A DNA stretch of 54,073 nucleotides, taken from NCBI GenBank assembly GCA_014904845.1, contig MU119533.1, positions 1 through 54,073 of the forward strand, written 5' to 3'. The notes under the pieces are model-generated. The model was not told the origin of the DNA and made no database searches. It saw only the letters and a program-made list of their open reading frames with translations. Made by a program: the position numbers and the translations under genes. Below, in pieces: positions 25,633-37,729 of this stretch; within the stretch, counting starts at the first letter, position 1; the number at the start of each line of letters is the position of its first letter. Source of the stretch: Acephala macrosclerotiorum. Lineage: Eukaryota; Ascomycota; Leotiomycetes; Helotiales; Mollisiaceae.

Positions 25633-25966
25633 TTTCACTCGGTCGAACGACGGCTCGTAGGGGGAGGAGCGAAGGATGGTCCAGGTTTTAATAAATTATC
25701 AACGTAATAAAATTCAATGATTTTTATGGGTCGCATGATCATTTCCTTGAGATCAACCCTCCAAGTATTCCAAAATTGTTCGGAGCCATGCCTCTCCACT
25801 TTTTCGAATACGTTGCAAGAAGCCATACTAGAAGGAGATGACGCTGGTGAAGATAAGCCATAATTGGAGGAGCATAAGGTTTGAGTCTTAGAAGTTCGAA
25901 GCAGAGTGAGTTGTGTTGAATATGATCCTTGAAAAATAACACGAATCTGGTGGATAAACATGACTT
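25633..25966. other. Convergent intergenic region
   Basis: It separates the stop codons of P450-2 and the methyltransferase and must carry both 3' ends. Overlapping short minus-strand frames here do not look like genes. Confidence 0.6.
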
Positions 25967-26953
25967 CTAATCATTTCTGCGGCAGATGACTTGAGGACAA
26001 GGCACTGCATACCACCCATCCTCTGCCTCCACCCACGCCTTCCACTCTTCCAAGACCTTGGACATATGTATAGCTTGAGACCCCACCCCTTCAGCCTCGG
26101 ACTGAATTTTATCTGAAGTTGCTTGGCTTTGGATACTTCCCACGATCACATTTGCCCAGTGGCGGCGCTCTGCAGGAGTTGAGTATACCCACGTTCCAAC
26201 GCTGGCCTCAATATCTTCCCGCTTGAAACCAGCAGCTAAGGCATAAGAGACGAATTTTCGTGCCACATATGGATCCTGACCTCGACCCAGAAGCATGTTT
26301 GGTATAGCGGAAATGAACTGCTTCATGGCTGGAAGCTCAGGCCAGACTGCCACCATCCCATGATCTGACTCGCGGCAGCACACAACACCCTGTTGAGGTT
26401 TCGCAGCAGCTCGAAGCTCACGCATCAACTTCCTAGCATCCTGAACGTGCATGTGTAGTTGATGGGAGTGGACCACATCGCATCCACCGTTGAGAGCTTC
26501 AAAACCAGGCTGGGTCTTAGCTGCCTGGATATCAAGCGCGTCACCAACGGTGAAGAATATATTGGTGACCCCTGCTTCTTGAGCATTGGCACGAGCTTTC
26601 CCTATTGCCTCAGGAAGATCGAGACCAAGGATGGTAGCTGATGGATAGCGTCGCGCTATGTCGATTGTGATGCTGCCGGGGCCACACCCGACGTCGAGGA
26701 AAGTGAAACCTTCGGGCAGGGAATGCAAGATCGGTAGTATGTATGAGACTGAGTTGTTCACAGTCCGCTCAGAGAGCATCTCAGCCAAGTATTCGTTGTT
26801 GGCGCCAATATACATTTGATTTCCTTTGGCCGCCGGTGTTGTGCAATTTCCGGGGATTTTGGAAGAGAAGAGTTGATGCCGTCTAAGCATCTCAGCCTCG
26901 TACCCGGGGTTTGTCCTTGGGGCGGGTGTGTGTACTGTGTCGGTTTCGGGCAT
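25967..26953 (-). CDS. SAM-dependent methyltransferase (UbiE/COQ5-like, class I)
   Basis: Intronless gene for a 328-residue soluble class I methyltransferase, probably acting on a small molecule made by the neighbouring enzymes. Visible motifs: SAM-binding motif I FLDVGCGPG (about 85-93), acidic loop LGLDLPEA (about 109-116), motif II-like VGDALD (about 136-141), then DVVHSHQLHMHV, and a C-terminal cap with GTWVYSTPAERRHWA. The length fits fungal methyltransferase-domain proteins annotated as UMTA or ubiE-like. Methyl acceptor (O, N or C) cannot be told from sequence. The start is the first Met of the frame, with a TCACGTG element about 40 bp upstream (26991-26997). It faces P450-2 tail to tail. 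Confidence 0.9.
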   Translation of the reverse strand: MPETDTVHTPAPRTNPGYEAEMLRRHQLFSSKIPGNCTTPAAKGNQMYIGANNEYLAEMLSERTVNNSVSYILPILHSLPEGFTFLDVGCGPGSITIDIARRYPSATILGLDLPEAIGKARANAQEAGVTNIFFTVGDALDIQAAKTQPGFEALNGGCDVVHSHQLHMHVQDARKLMRELRAAAKPQQGVVCCRESDHGMVAVWPELPAMKQFISAIPNMLLGRGQDPYVARKFVSYALAAGFKREDIEASVGTWVYSTPAERRHWANVIVGSIQSQATSDKIQSEAEGVGSQAIHMSKVLEEWKAWVEAEDGWYAVPCPQVICRRND

Positions 26954-27120
26954 TTTGGAAGAGAATATCTGATGTGGTTTATTAGGGTGGTCACGTGTTT
27001 ATGTTAGACTTTCGATTGGGGTTAGTGCTGAGTAAGCACTGCAATGGATATAATGTTCCCGCACCTAGCTAGATCTTACCACCTTAATCAATCAACCAGA
27101 CTATTAAGATTAAAATGTTT
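26954..27120 (-). promoter_or_regulatory. Upstream region of the methyltransferase gene
   Basis: It contains CACGTG at 26992-26997, an E-box-type palindrome for bHLH factors, about 40 bp from the start codon. The functional role is inferred from position only. Confidence 0.45.
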
Positions 27121-27129
27121 CTCTCGTAC

Positions 27130-27245
27130 CGAAAGAAAAAGTCCGTCCGCCGACTCGCAAGCGAGCCAATCAGCGGACGGGCTTTTTCTTTCGATACTCG
27201 ACGCACATTTTGCTCCGCAGGCCTCGCAGGGGCGCCTCTGCGGAG
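27130..27245. repeat. Cluster of GC-rich perfect or near-perfect hairpins
   Basis: Arms of 21 nt at 27130-27150 and 27173-27193 pair with a single mismatch (a T opposite G, which would be a wobble pair in RNA). The loop holds a smaller hairpin, ctcgc-aa-gcgag (27154-27165). A second stem, ctccgcag/ctgcggag, spans 27213-27245 around another GC-rich palindromic core. A frame of about 60 codons runs through it, but the palindromes explain the sequence better than coding does. It resembles termini or hairpins of dispersed fungal repeats; family unknown. Confidence 0.75.
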
Positions 27246-27645
27246 GGCTACAAAGTTTTCGACTTTAGTAATCTATTCAATTTACTTCTATTTCAAATTC
27301 TAAGTTAAAAGCTCTTAATTTGAGCGTTTTATAAGCACTTGAAGTTGATATAGTTATTGAGATGGTAATAGTTTGAGATTCTGTCGGGCGGTGAGAGCCG
27401 ATAAACTGATAAACTCCTTAGTGCCTTAGGCAGAAACGCTCTTACTGCAAAGTTTCACACCAGGGAAACACTCCCTGGAACCCCCGTCTCTTATATTGAG
27501 TTGCTACGATTGATTCAATCAATTTAAATCACTTTCTTAGTATATATTCCAGGGGAAAACCCCCCGGGACCCCCCTTGAAAGCTGCGCAACTATAGAGAT
27601 ATCCAGTACTTAAGTGAGCGCCTAGATGCCTGAAGTAAAAACGCA
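27246..27645. other. Non-coding sequence with two short hairpins
   Basis: No gene. A 7-bp stem (ccaggga/tccctgg, 27460-27478) and a ggggaaaacccc palindrome (27552-27563) are each followed by a C-rich run, giving two similar blocks 90 bp apart. Probably part of the same dispersed repeat as the hairpin cluster. Composition is normal right up to the LTR at 27651. Confidence 0.55.
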
Positions 27646-27650
27646 CTTAG

Positions 27651-27846
27651 TGTTGGTACTACCAGGGTCCCATAGCTTTAGACTATAACTCGTATCACGT
27701 AGTCACTCGATGGTGCATTGTATGATGTAAGTTTGTAGTTTTGTAATGGTCTTCTCTTTAATTAAAAGAGTAAAAATTGAGATTATATACTCTCAACTTC
27801 CATCGTCACATGATATGCGTCACGTGACAATATATATGTTTCGACA
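27651..27846 (-). repeat. Unmutated LTR of the outer element
   Basis: This 196-bp copy keeps normal composition, while its partner at 37730 is mostly converted. Over the first 22 bases every difference is C-to-T or G-to-A. It has about 21 bp more than the partner near 27,730-27,760. On the minus strand a TATATAA box at about 27,785 lies downstream of two boxes, TCACGTGA and TCACATGA. Confidence 0.85.
27800..27834. promoter_or_regulatory. Duplicated CGTCACRTGA motif in the LTR U3
   Basis: On the plus strand cgtcacatgatatgcgtcacgtgac carries two near-identical palindromic boxes (TCACATGA and TCACGTGA), spaced about 14 bp and lying upstream of the LTR TATA box on the minus strand. They look like binding sites for a bHLH-type activator driving the element. 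The same block is preserved at 37,861-37,886. Confidence 0.5.
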
Positions 27847-28509
27847 CTGGCAATTTTTACTTTGTACTAGCGCGCGATATAATCGAAATATTTTTCTAAT
27901 TTATTTATAATTTTTTTTTTATATTTATCGCATTTTAAAAATTCGTAAATTTTATTATTTTATAAAATTATATAATTTTTTAAAAAAAAAAATTTTTTTA
28001 TTTTATTTGAATTTTTTTTTTATATAATAATTTATTAAAAAAAATCGTAATATTATCGAAAAAATTATTTTTTATTAATTGTTTTATTAAAAAATAAAAA
28101 TATTAATAATATTATTAATTTATAAATTAATTTATTAAATGTATATATTAAAAAATTAATAATTATATTTTATTCGATTAATTATTAAAAATATTAAAAT
28201 AATAAATAAAAAAAAAAATATTAATATTATTTAAAATTTAATTGTAAAATCAATCGATTTAAATAAAATTTATATGTATAAAAATTAATTATAAAAAATA
28301 TTAAATTTATATATAAATAAATATTATATTTAAAAATTAAACGATTTAATTAATTAAATATAATTATATAAATATTATATATAATTATTTATAATTGAAA
28401 ATTTTAATATTTTTATAAATCGAATTTATTTATTAATCGATTATTAATTAAATATTAAAATTTTAAATATATAATTATTATTTAATACGTATTATTAATA
28501 AATTATTAA

Positions 28510-28702
28510 TATTGATAATATTAAAATATTCGAGTATATTAATATATTACGTTTAATAATTGTAGTTTTTATATATTGAATATGAAAATTGTTGATTGTT
28601 TAAAGAATTAAATTTAAAATCGAGAATATTAATATATTTTTAAGTTTTACGCTAATTTTCTTTAGTTAGAGCACGTAATAAATACGTGTATATATTTCGA
28701 TA
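28510..28702 (-). repeat. Left LTR of the inner element
   Basis: It aligns without gaps to 35793-35985. Shared landmarks are aatatattacgtttaataa, ttgtttaaagaattaaattt and cacgtaataaatacgtgtat. Differences are nearly all transitions. Confidence 0.85.
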
Positions 28703-31700
28703 TTAGTAATTTCTATTTTTGTAATAAAGATTCAATTTATTTTCTAGTGTAATTTTTTATTTAATCGTAGATTCAATAAATAATTTCGTAATTTAAAAAT
28801 TTAATACTTATAAAACGATTATAAAAAATCGCTCGTTTAAAAAAAAAAAATAGAAAATCTTGTAATTATACTAATTATATTATAAACTTTTTATAAAATT
28901 ACAATTTTTTCATATAACGCTAATTAAACAATTTTTAAAAAAAGAAAAATTTGTTTTAAAATAAAAAATATTTTTTAATTTTAGTATTTCGTATTATATT
29001 TAATTTTTTTTTTATATTTGTATTTTAATTTTTATTTTAATCAATTTTTTTTTTTTATAAAATTAATATAAAATTTGATTTAATAATATTTTAATTATAA
29101 TAAAAAAAATATTATAAATTGTATCGTTTCAATTTTTAATTATTTATATATTTGTAAAAAAATTAAAAAAATATTAATTAATATATAAATTAATAATTGA
29201 AATTAAAAAAATAATTAAATTAATAATTTAATTATTTTATATTCGAATTATAAATTTTTTTTATTTATTTATATTATATTTTAAAAAATCGTATTTTATA
29301 TAATTAATAAATTTTTATTCGTAATATTAATCGTATCGTATAATTATTAAAAATATTAATAATTCGATACGTTTTAAATACGATCGAATTTTTGTAATAT
29401 AACGTTTTAATCGATTTAAAATTCAATTAATAGAATTAAAATTTACTAAAACGTAAAAAAGTTTTAAAATTGATTTATTATAATAAAAAAAATTGTATTT
29501 AATATTATTATTAATAAAATTGAAAAATTGATAATAAAATGAATAAATCAAATAATAAAATTGTAAAATCGATAATCGAATATTTTAATTTACGATTTAT
29601 GTAATTAATTAATAATAATTAATTATATTTTTATATTTTTAAAAATTTAATTCGAAATAAATTAATTTATTCGATTTAAAAAAATAAAAATTTTATTTTA
29701 TTTTAAATTTCATTTTTTTTTACTTATTTTTTTATTTTAATTATAAAATTATTTGTATTAATAAATATTTATAAAATTTTATTTAAATTAAATTTTATTA
29801 TAATATTTATCGAATTATTATTTTTATATATTTATTATATTTTTTATAATTTTTTACGTTTATATAATTGTTTTAAAATTATAATATCGATTATAAAACG
29901 TTTTTTGTTTATTGTTTTTAATTTTATTAAACAATCGTATAAAAAATACGAATTCGTATAAATAACGATAAAAATATTAAATAAATCGAATTATTTTACA
30001 ATTATATTAATAATAAAAATTATTATAATTATTATATTTATTTTATTAATTATTTCGTAAATTTCAAACGCTAAAACGCTTTTAGTAATTTTTTTACATT
30101 TTATAAAATTCTAATATATTAAATTGTTTTTTATTTTAAAATCGTTTTTTATTCGAATTTATTAACGATTATAATTACGTATTCAATTTACGAGTTCAAA
30201 TTAGTATTATTAACGTATAAATCGTTTACGAATACGAATATTTTAATTGTTTTTAAATCGATTAAAATATAATAAATATTGTACAATAAATTGTTTTATT
30301 ATTATTTCAATTTTTTATTTAAAATCGTTACGTTTTTTTTTATTGGAATTTAATATTATATAGTAATTAATAAATAAACGCAATATACGTTTTGCGAACT
30401 CGTTATTTTTAGTATTAATTAAAGTAATTTATAGTTTTTAAATCGATAAATTCGATTTTTTTATTTTTATTTTTTTATTTAAATTGTATTTTGTTTTCGT
30501 TTTACAATTGTATAATTTTATCGTTAAATATTAATTGATTTGTAAATATTAAATATTTTTTGTTTTTTGTTTGTAATTTAATTTTTTTTAGTTTTTTTTT
30601 TTTTTAAATCTACAAATTACAACGTTAATAGTTTTAATATATCGTTTATTTGTATATTAATAATCTCGAATATTTTTTTAATTTTTTTAATTAAAAAATA
30701 AAAATTATATATTGAAAATTTTATTTTTAATTTAAAAATATAATATTTATACTATATAATAAATTAATAAATATTTATTTTTGCGAGTTTATATAATAGT
30801 TTTTTTATAATTATAATTGTTTTTTTGAAATAAAAATATATTATTTTTTTTTAGTAAATTAATAAAAATTATTTATTGAATTGAAATTTATAATTATATA
30901 TATATTTATATATCGTTTTGTAATTATATTATAAAATTGTAATTTTAAATTAAAATTAAAATTAAAATTAAAATTAATTTTTGATTTACTCGTTAAATAA
31001 TAAAAAATTTTATAAGAATAAATTTTTTCAATTTATTGTTAAAAATTTAAATTACGATTTTCGTTTTTTCGTATAATTCGTTCGTTATTTTGTTTTTGAT
31101 TTCGTATATTAATTTAAATTTAAAGATTGAAATATTTTTATATATAATTAAATTGTATTATATAAATTTAAATACGTTTTTTACAAGTAATTTTTTTTTT
31201 TTTATTGTAAAATTTTAAAAAAATTTCTAAATATAATAATAATTTTTTTTTTTCGTAATTTGATTACGAGTTTTATATTTGTTTTTTTTTATTCGTTATA
31301 TAAATTATATCGATTATAATTTCTTTTTTTAAACAATATTAATTGAAATTTTTATTATTCGTAAAATCGCTATTATTATTATCGATATTCGTAAAATTAA
31401 AATATTTTTATTTAAAATAAATCGTAAATTTAAATTTATTTTTCGTATTTTTTAATTGTTTATAACGTTTAAATTAATTTTCAATTAAAATTAAATAATC
31501 GTTATTATCGTTTTTTAATTTTTGTTTTTTTGTATTATATTTACCGTTTTCAATTTCTCGTTTTTTTATATAATTCTTATAAATTATTCTTTTATCGATT
31601 TTTCAATTTACAATTTTCGAAAATAAAATTTAATTACAATTAATCTAAAGTTTATCGATCTATAAAATAATTATATAATACACTTTTCACTTGTAATCGT

Positions 31701-34700
31701 TAACAATTTATATAATTTTTTCTATTTTTTGTACTCTTTAAAAACTCGAACTTTAAAATTAATTAATAAATCTAAAATTACTAAAATACTAAAATCGTTT
31801 TTTATTATTAATATATTATTAATTTATCGTTTAATTTGTATACGACGAAATTCATTTATTACTTTACAAATCGCGTTTACTCTTTTTACTATTATCGATA
31901 TAAAAATATCTATATCGAAAATTTCAAAATATATTTCAAATACTAATAAAATTAATACGAATTTATTCAATTTTATTAAATCATTATAAACTTTTATTAT
32001 TATTTATAGTATTTACTTTTTCGTAATATATTCTATTATTTTTTTTAATATAATCGTATAAACTCATCGTAATAAAATATAATATCGTTCAATTTTTTTA
32101 ATAAAATTATATATTTCTATTAAAACTTTTTTTATTTTTATTATTACAATTTTTATTTGTTATTTAAATTTCGTAAATACAAAATTTTTTTTAACGTTAT
32201 AAATTAAAACTTTTAGCGATTTTAAATACGTATTAATTTAATACTTTTTAATTATATTCTATACAAATTGTATAAACATTTCTATAACGAATTATACGTT
32301 TTAAAATTTTATAATAAAATCTACAAATTATAAAATCGTATTATCGTTCAAATATATAATATTAATAATTATCGAATAATTAAACTCGTAATCATTTATT
32401 AAAAAAAATTTGAATCGTTTTAACGATTTCGTATTCATTTAATAATAATAATAAAACTTATTAATTTATTTCAATTATTAAAATATAAAATTTTTATATT
32501 CAATTTTATTAAAAATATTTGCAAATCGTCGTATCAATAAATATTCAAATCTCTTATATACGCGCCGTAAATTTATATTTATCAAATAATATTAAACAAA
32601 AATCTTTTTTAATTCTATTAATAAAATCTATAAATATTTTCATTTGCATATAATCAATACAATTATATTATTATTACATTTCTCTGTACAATTCTCTACG
32701 TTATTAAATCAAATTTTAAATCTATTTATATTTTCTAAAAATAATAAAAATAATATATTGCAAAATACAACGTAAAAAATAACGTTTTTAACAAAAATAT
32801 AAATTTTAATTGTACTTTCGATTTTTACACTATTTACTTCGAATTAAATCTTTTTTTCGCGACTCGAAATATTAAATTTAATTCGTAAATCGATTTTTTA
32901 TAAAACTATAAATTAATCGTATTTTGTAATTAATACAATAATTACGTTTATATCTAATAAAATACTTTAAAATCTTTTTATAATATATTTATTCGTAAAC
33001 TGAAAAAAAAAATTTAATTTAAATTTTTTTCAATTAAATAAAATACGTCGTTTTTAATCAACAAATATTGTACTTTTTAATTATTTAATTCTACGACTAA
33101 TTTCTTAATACTAACGTATTCTACGATAAAAAAACTAGTTTTTACGAATTTTTTATCGTTTTTATTCTATTTCTTAAAATCAAATTTTTTTATATTTAAA
33201 ATAAAAACATCGAAAGTATTTATTCTATTTTTACTTTCGAATTTTTTTATTCTTTTTTTATAAATTAAAAAAATTTAATAATCTATTATAAAAACGTATT
33301 TCTTATAGCGAAAATAAATTTCGTTTTTGAATTTCTCGTATATTTATCGTTTTTCTTTTAAAAAATATTTTATAAACTAATAATTTATTTTTTTACAAAT
33401 ATAATACTTTTTTTCTCTCGAATAATTATTTCAATTATATTTATTGTATTTTTAATTTTTATAATCGTAATTATATTTATTTTAATCGCGTTTATTATTG
33501 CGATTTTTATTTATTCTATATTTATTGTATTTACAATCGACAAAATAAATACTAAAATTTAATTACTTTGTATTTCGTTTTTTTTTCAATTAATTAAATA
33601 ATATAATGCAATTAATATTAAACTTTTTTTAACGTATTTTTAAAATCTATAAAATACATATAATATTTCTTAATATCGTTACAAATTTATAAAATACAAT
33701 TTTTTATATTATCGTTTTTACAATTTTTCTTCGATTATTTTTTTCGAATTTATTATAATTTATCAAACAACAATTCGAAATTCTCGATTAATTTCTTTAT
33801 AAAATTCTTTTTAATATATTATTAAAATATATAAAATCTCGAATTTAATTTTTATATATTTAATAATTTCTTTAAACGAACAATTATTATTAAAAATATT
33901 ATTCAAATAAAAACTTCGTATTTATTTTTTCAATATAATTAAAAACGTTTTTTCGTATATATTCGACGTAATATTTATACTATTACAATAAATTTAAAAT
34001 AATTTCAATTTCTCGTCAAAAAAATCGTAAATTGCTTTTTTATATTTATTGTTATTATTAAAATAAAATTTTTTTAAATTATTAAATTTTTTAATTATTT
34101 AATTTTTTAAATTTAATTTTTTTATTTTTACTCGAGATTTTAAATTTTTTTTTTTTGTATTGTACGATTAATATTTATCGTAAATTTTTTATTACGAATA
34201 ATTAATTTTTTAAAGTTTATAATTATTTTATCGCGTATTAAAAAATTGAAAAATTTGTTATTATAAAAAATTTAATTTTAATAAATTTCTTTATTTTTAT
34301 TGTAAATAATATTATATTTATTTGAGAATTTACTTATAATATTAATTTTTTATTATTTTTTCTCGAAAAAATAATCTTTTTTCAAGTATTATCGTTTGAA
34401 ATCGATCTATTTTATAATAAATCGTAATATCGTATTTATTTTCTATTTCAATAAAATTTTTAACGATACTTTCGAATCTTTAAAATAACGATTTCGAAAA
34501 TACGTATATTTTATTTTTATTTCGAAATACTTTTTATTGTAGTCTTTAATTTATATTTAAAGTTTTAAAAACTATTTTCTCATTTTTTCAAATTAATACT
34601 TTTTGAACTTTTTACGAATTTAATTATCGAATAATAAATATTTTTTATTTAAATTTTAATCTATAAAATTTATTTAAAACAATTAAATTTAATCGAAATT

Positions 34701-35499
34701 AATTATTCAAATTAAATCGAAAATTGAATTTTTTTTTCTCTAATTATTATTGTATTTTCGTATTTAATCAAATTATATATTATTATTGTTTTTAAATAAA
34801 AATTTCAATTTATTAAATTGATTTTCTACGCGAAATATAAACGCTATTATTTTTAAAGTAATTTTTTAAACAAAAAATCAATTTATTAATAATTATTTTA
34901 AAATGTATTATTTTCTAGTTTTTAAAATTGTTTTAATAGAGTTTTTATAAAATACTATTTTTATATTTTAATTTTTTAAATATATAAAATTTATATAAAA
35001 TAAATTTATTAATAATAAATTTATTTAAATTTAATTACTAAAAATCAATTTATTTTTCGTATTCGTTTTTATCGTAATAAAATAAATTCTTTTTTTTTAT
35101 ATATTTATTTGATTCAACTTTATCTAATAACGAAAAAATTATCGTAATTATTTGTAATTTATCGTATTCGATATTGAATAATAAAAATGTATTTAAAAGT
35201 AATAAAACTTTTTTTGAAAAATTTTTATTTTCGTTTTAAATATCAATTTTTATTATTTTAAAATATCGATTTGTATTTAATAAATTTACTTATTTTAATA
35301 TAAACTTATTTACTTGTATATAAAATGTAAATAAAAATTTAAATTGATCGTAATTTAAATATATTTCGAATAACGTAAAAATTCGTTGTTTTTAAAAAAA
35401 AATACAATATATAATGTTTTTTGTCGTTTTAATCGTCGATTTAAAAAAAATAAAATTTTTATAATCGATTTTTTTATTGTACGTAATAAACGCAGATCA

Positions 35500-35792
35500 A
35501 AAAAAGCGTAATTAAAATTCTAATAATTGTTTTTTCAAATTTTTAATATTGTACGTAAAATCTTTTAAATATCGAGAAAAATATAAAGTGTAAAACTTTT
35601 AAATATCGAAAGAATTATATTTTTTTACGTAAAATTTTTTTAGTACTTTTTTGTAAAGTTTTTTAAATATTGAGAAAAAACTAAATATACATTTTTAAAT
35701 TTCGAAAAAATATATATTTTTTTGCGTAAAAACTTTTTTTAATTTAAATTTTATTATTCTATATTCAATTAATAAAATTAAATACTAATTAG
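35500..35792 (-). repeat. Leader region shared by both nested elements (inner copy)
   Basis: It resembles 37,455-37,729 of the outer element, in both cases immediately beside the LTR. It contains repeated aaacttttaaatatcgaaa-type units and ends next to the putative primer-binding site. It is probably the 5' untranslated leader of the elements read on the minus strand. Confidence 0.65.
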
Positions 35793-35985
35793 TATTAATA
35801 ATATTAAAATACTCGAATATATTAATATATTACGTTTAATAATCGTAATTTTTATATATTAAATATAAAAATTATTAATTGTTTAAAGAATTAAATTTAA
35901 GATCGAGAATATTAATATATTTTCAAATTTTATATTAGTTTTTTTTAATTAAAACACGTAATAAATACGTGTATATATTTCGATA
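35793..35985 (-). repeat. Right LTR of the inner element
   Basis: Same length as the left LTR and directly followed by attaa. It is somewhat more AT-converted than the left copy in the 35,915-35,955 stretch. Confidence 0.85.
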
Positions 35986-37454
35986 ATTAATATTATTAAT
36001 AATTAATTAATAAAAAAAAATCGAATTAATTATATAAATATAAAAAAATATATAAATATAAAATAATTAAATAATAAATATTTAATATATTTAATATAAA
36101 ATAAAATAAAAAAATCGAATTAAAAAAAATTAAAAAATTTTATAAAATAAAATAAAATTATTTCGAAATTTAATATTAAAATTTCGTAATTTCGATTTTT
36201 ATTATTATAAATTCGTATTTTTTTATTTTTTAATAATATTTATAATTTATTTTATTTTATTTATAATTTTTATTTAATAAAATAAAATAAAAAATTAATT
36301 TTAAAATTTTATAATTTCGAGTTTTATTTTTATAAATTTGATTTTTTTTTATTTTTTTATTTTTATTTTAATATTTATAATTTTTATTTATTTTATTTTT
36401 GTAATTTTTATTCGTTTAAAAATAATTAAATAATTCGTATTAATTTAAAAAAAATTTAAATTATTTATATCGATTTAAAAAAAAAATATATTTATAAATT
36501 TTTTTTATTTTTTAATAATATTAATAATATTTTTTATTTTATTTTTATAATTTTTATTCGTTTAAAAATAAATAAATAATTTATATTAATTTAAAAAAAA
36601 CATTTATAAAAAGATTTTATTTTTTAAAAATAATTTAAAGTTTTATAATTCGAATAATTTTAAAAATTAATAATAATTTTTAATATAAATTTTTAAAATA
36701 TTTATATTTGAAATTTTATTATAAATAAAAAAAAATTAAATTTTAAATTAATAATTAAATTTTTTTTTATTTATTTATAAAATTTTTTTTTTAATAATTT
36801 TTTATAAATTTATAATAATAAACTTTTTATTTATATAAATTTAATATTTATATTTTTATAAATAATTTTACAATTTTTAAATAAAAAATTTATTATTAAA
36901 ATAATATATATTTTATTTATTTTTTAAAAATAATTTAAAAATAATTTTAAAATATATAATTATTATATAATTTTTTGTTTATATTAATTTTATAATAAAT
37001 AATTTAATATAAAATATATTTATTTATCGTTTTTTTATTAAAATTTTTTTTTTTTTATTATATTTATATATTATTATAATTCGTAAAAATAATTTAATAA
37101 TCGAATATTTTTATATATAATCGTAAAATCGATTTTAAAAACGGTATTCGAAAATTAATTATTATTTATTTATATAAAATTAATAAAATCAATATTTGAA
37201 ATTATTATTATTATTAAAATTTTATTATTAAAATATTTAAAATATATAATTTTATAAATAATATTAAAATTTTACGAAAATAAATAAAATTTTATTTTTT
37301 AAAAAAAAAATTTAATTTCGAAATAATATTATTATTCGTATTATAAAATTTTTTAAAAATAAAATCGAATTTTAAATCGAAAAAAATATTTATAATTATA
37401 AATTCGAAAAAAAAATTTATTATTAATTTTATTAAAATATAATAAATATAAATT

Positions 37455-37729
37455 AAAAAAAAACGTAATTAAAATTTTAATAATTATTTTTTAAAAATTT
37501 TTAAATATTAAAAAATATATAAAACGTAAAACTTTTAAATATCAAAAAAATTATATTTTTTTATATAAAATTTTTTAAAAAATTTTTTATAAAATTTTTT
37601 AAATATTAAAAAAAAAATTAAACGTATATTTTTAAATTTCGAAAAAATATATATTTTTTTATATAAAAACTTTTTTTAATATAAATTTTTTTATTTTATA
37701 TTTAATTAATAAAATTAAATATTAATTAA
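37455..37729 (-). repeat. Leader region shared by both nested elements (outer copy)
   Basis: Counterpart of 35,500-35,792, more AT-converted. The blocks tttaaatttcgaaaaaatat and attaataaaattaaatatta are shared. Confidence 0.65.

Larger units (their letters stand above)
28510..35985 (-). mobile_element. Inner LTR retrotransposon, nested, RIP-degraded
   Basis: A 7,476-bp element with 193-bp LTRs at both ends and the 5-bp duplication attaa at 28505-28509 and 35986-35990. Its LTRs begin TATT and end CGATA, consistent with TGTT...CGACA before mutation, the same ends as the outer family. The minus orientation is supported by an internal stretch (32,017-32,390) similar to copy B (minus strand) at 8,520-8,890, and by a TGG-like primer-binding site beside the right LTR. 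About 275 bp next to the right LTR resemble the equivalent part of the outer element, so the two families are relatives, probably Ty1/copia-like. No intact gag or pol remains; the longest frame (31,729-31,989) is a chance AT-rich frame. Confidence 0.83.

Noticed and set aside
27044..27303. Two overlapping plus-strand frames of 62 and 74 codons
   Set aside because: They translate the palindromic hairpin cluster; peptides of this kind come from dispersed repeats rather than genes.
27300..27650. tRNA or rRNA gene fragment suggested by GC-rich stems
   Set aside because: No cloverleaf with a recognisable anticodon arm and T-loop, and no rRNA core motif, could be found.
31729..31989. 86-codon plus-strand frame
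   Set aside because: Lies antisense inside the degraded inner retroelement, where mutation removed G on this strand and hence stop codons; no protein family character.
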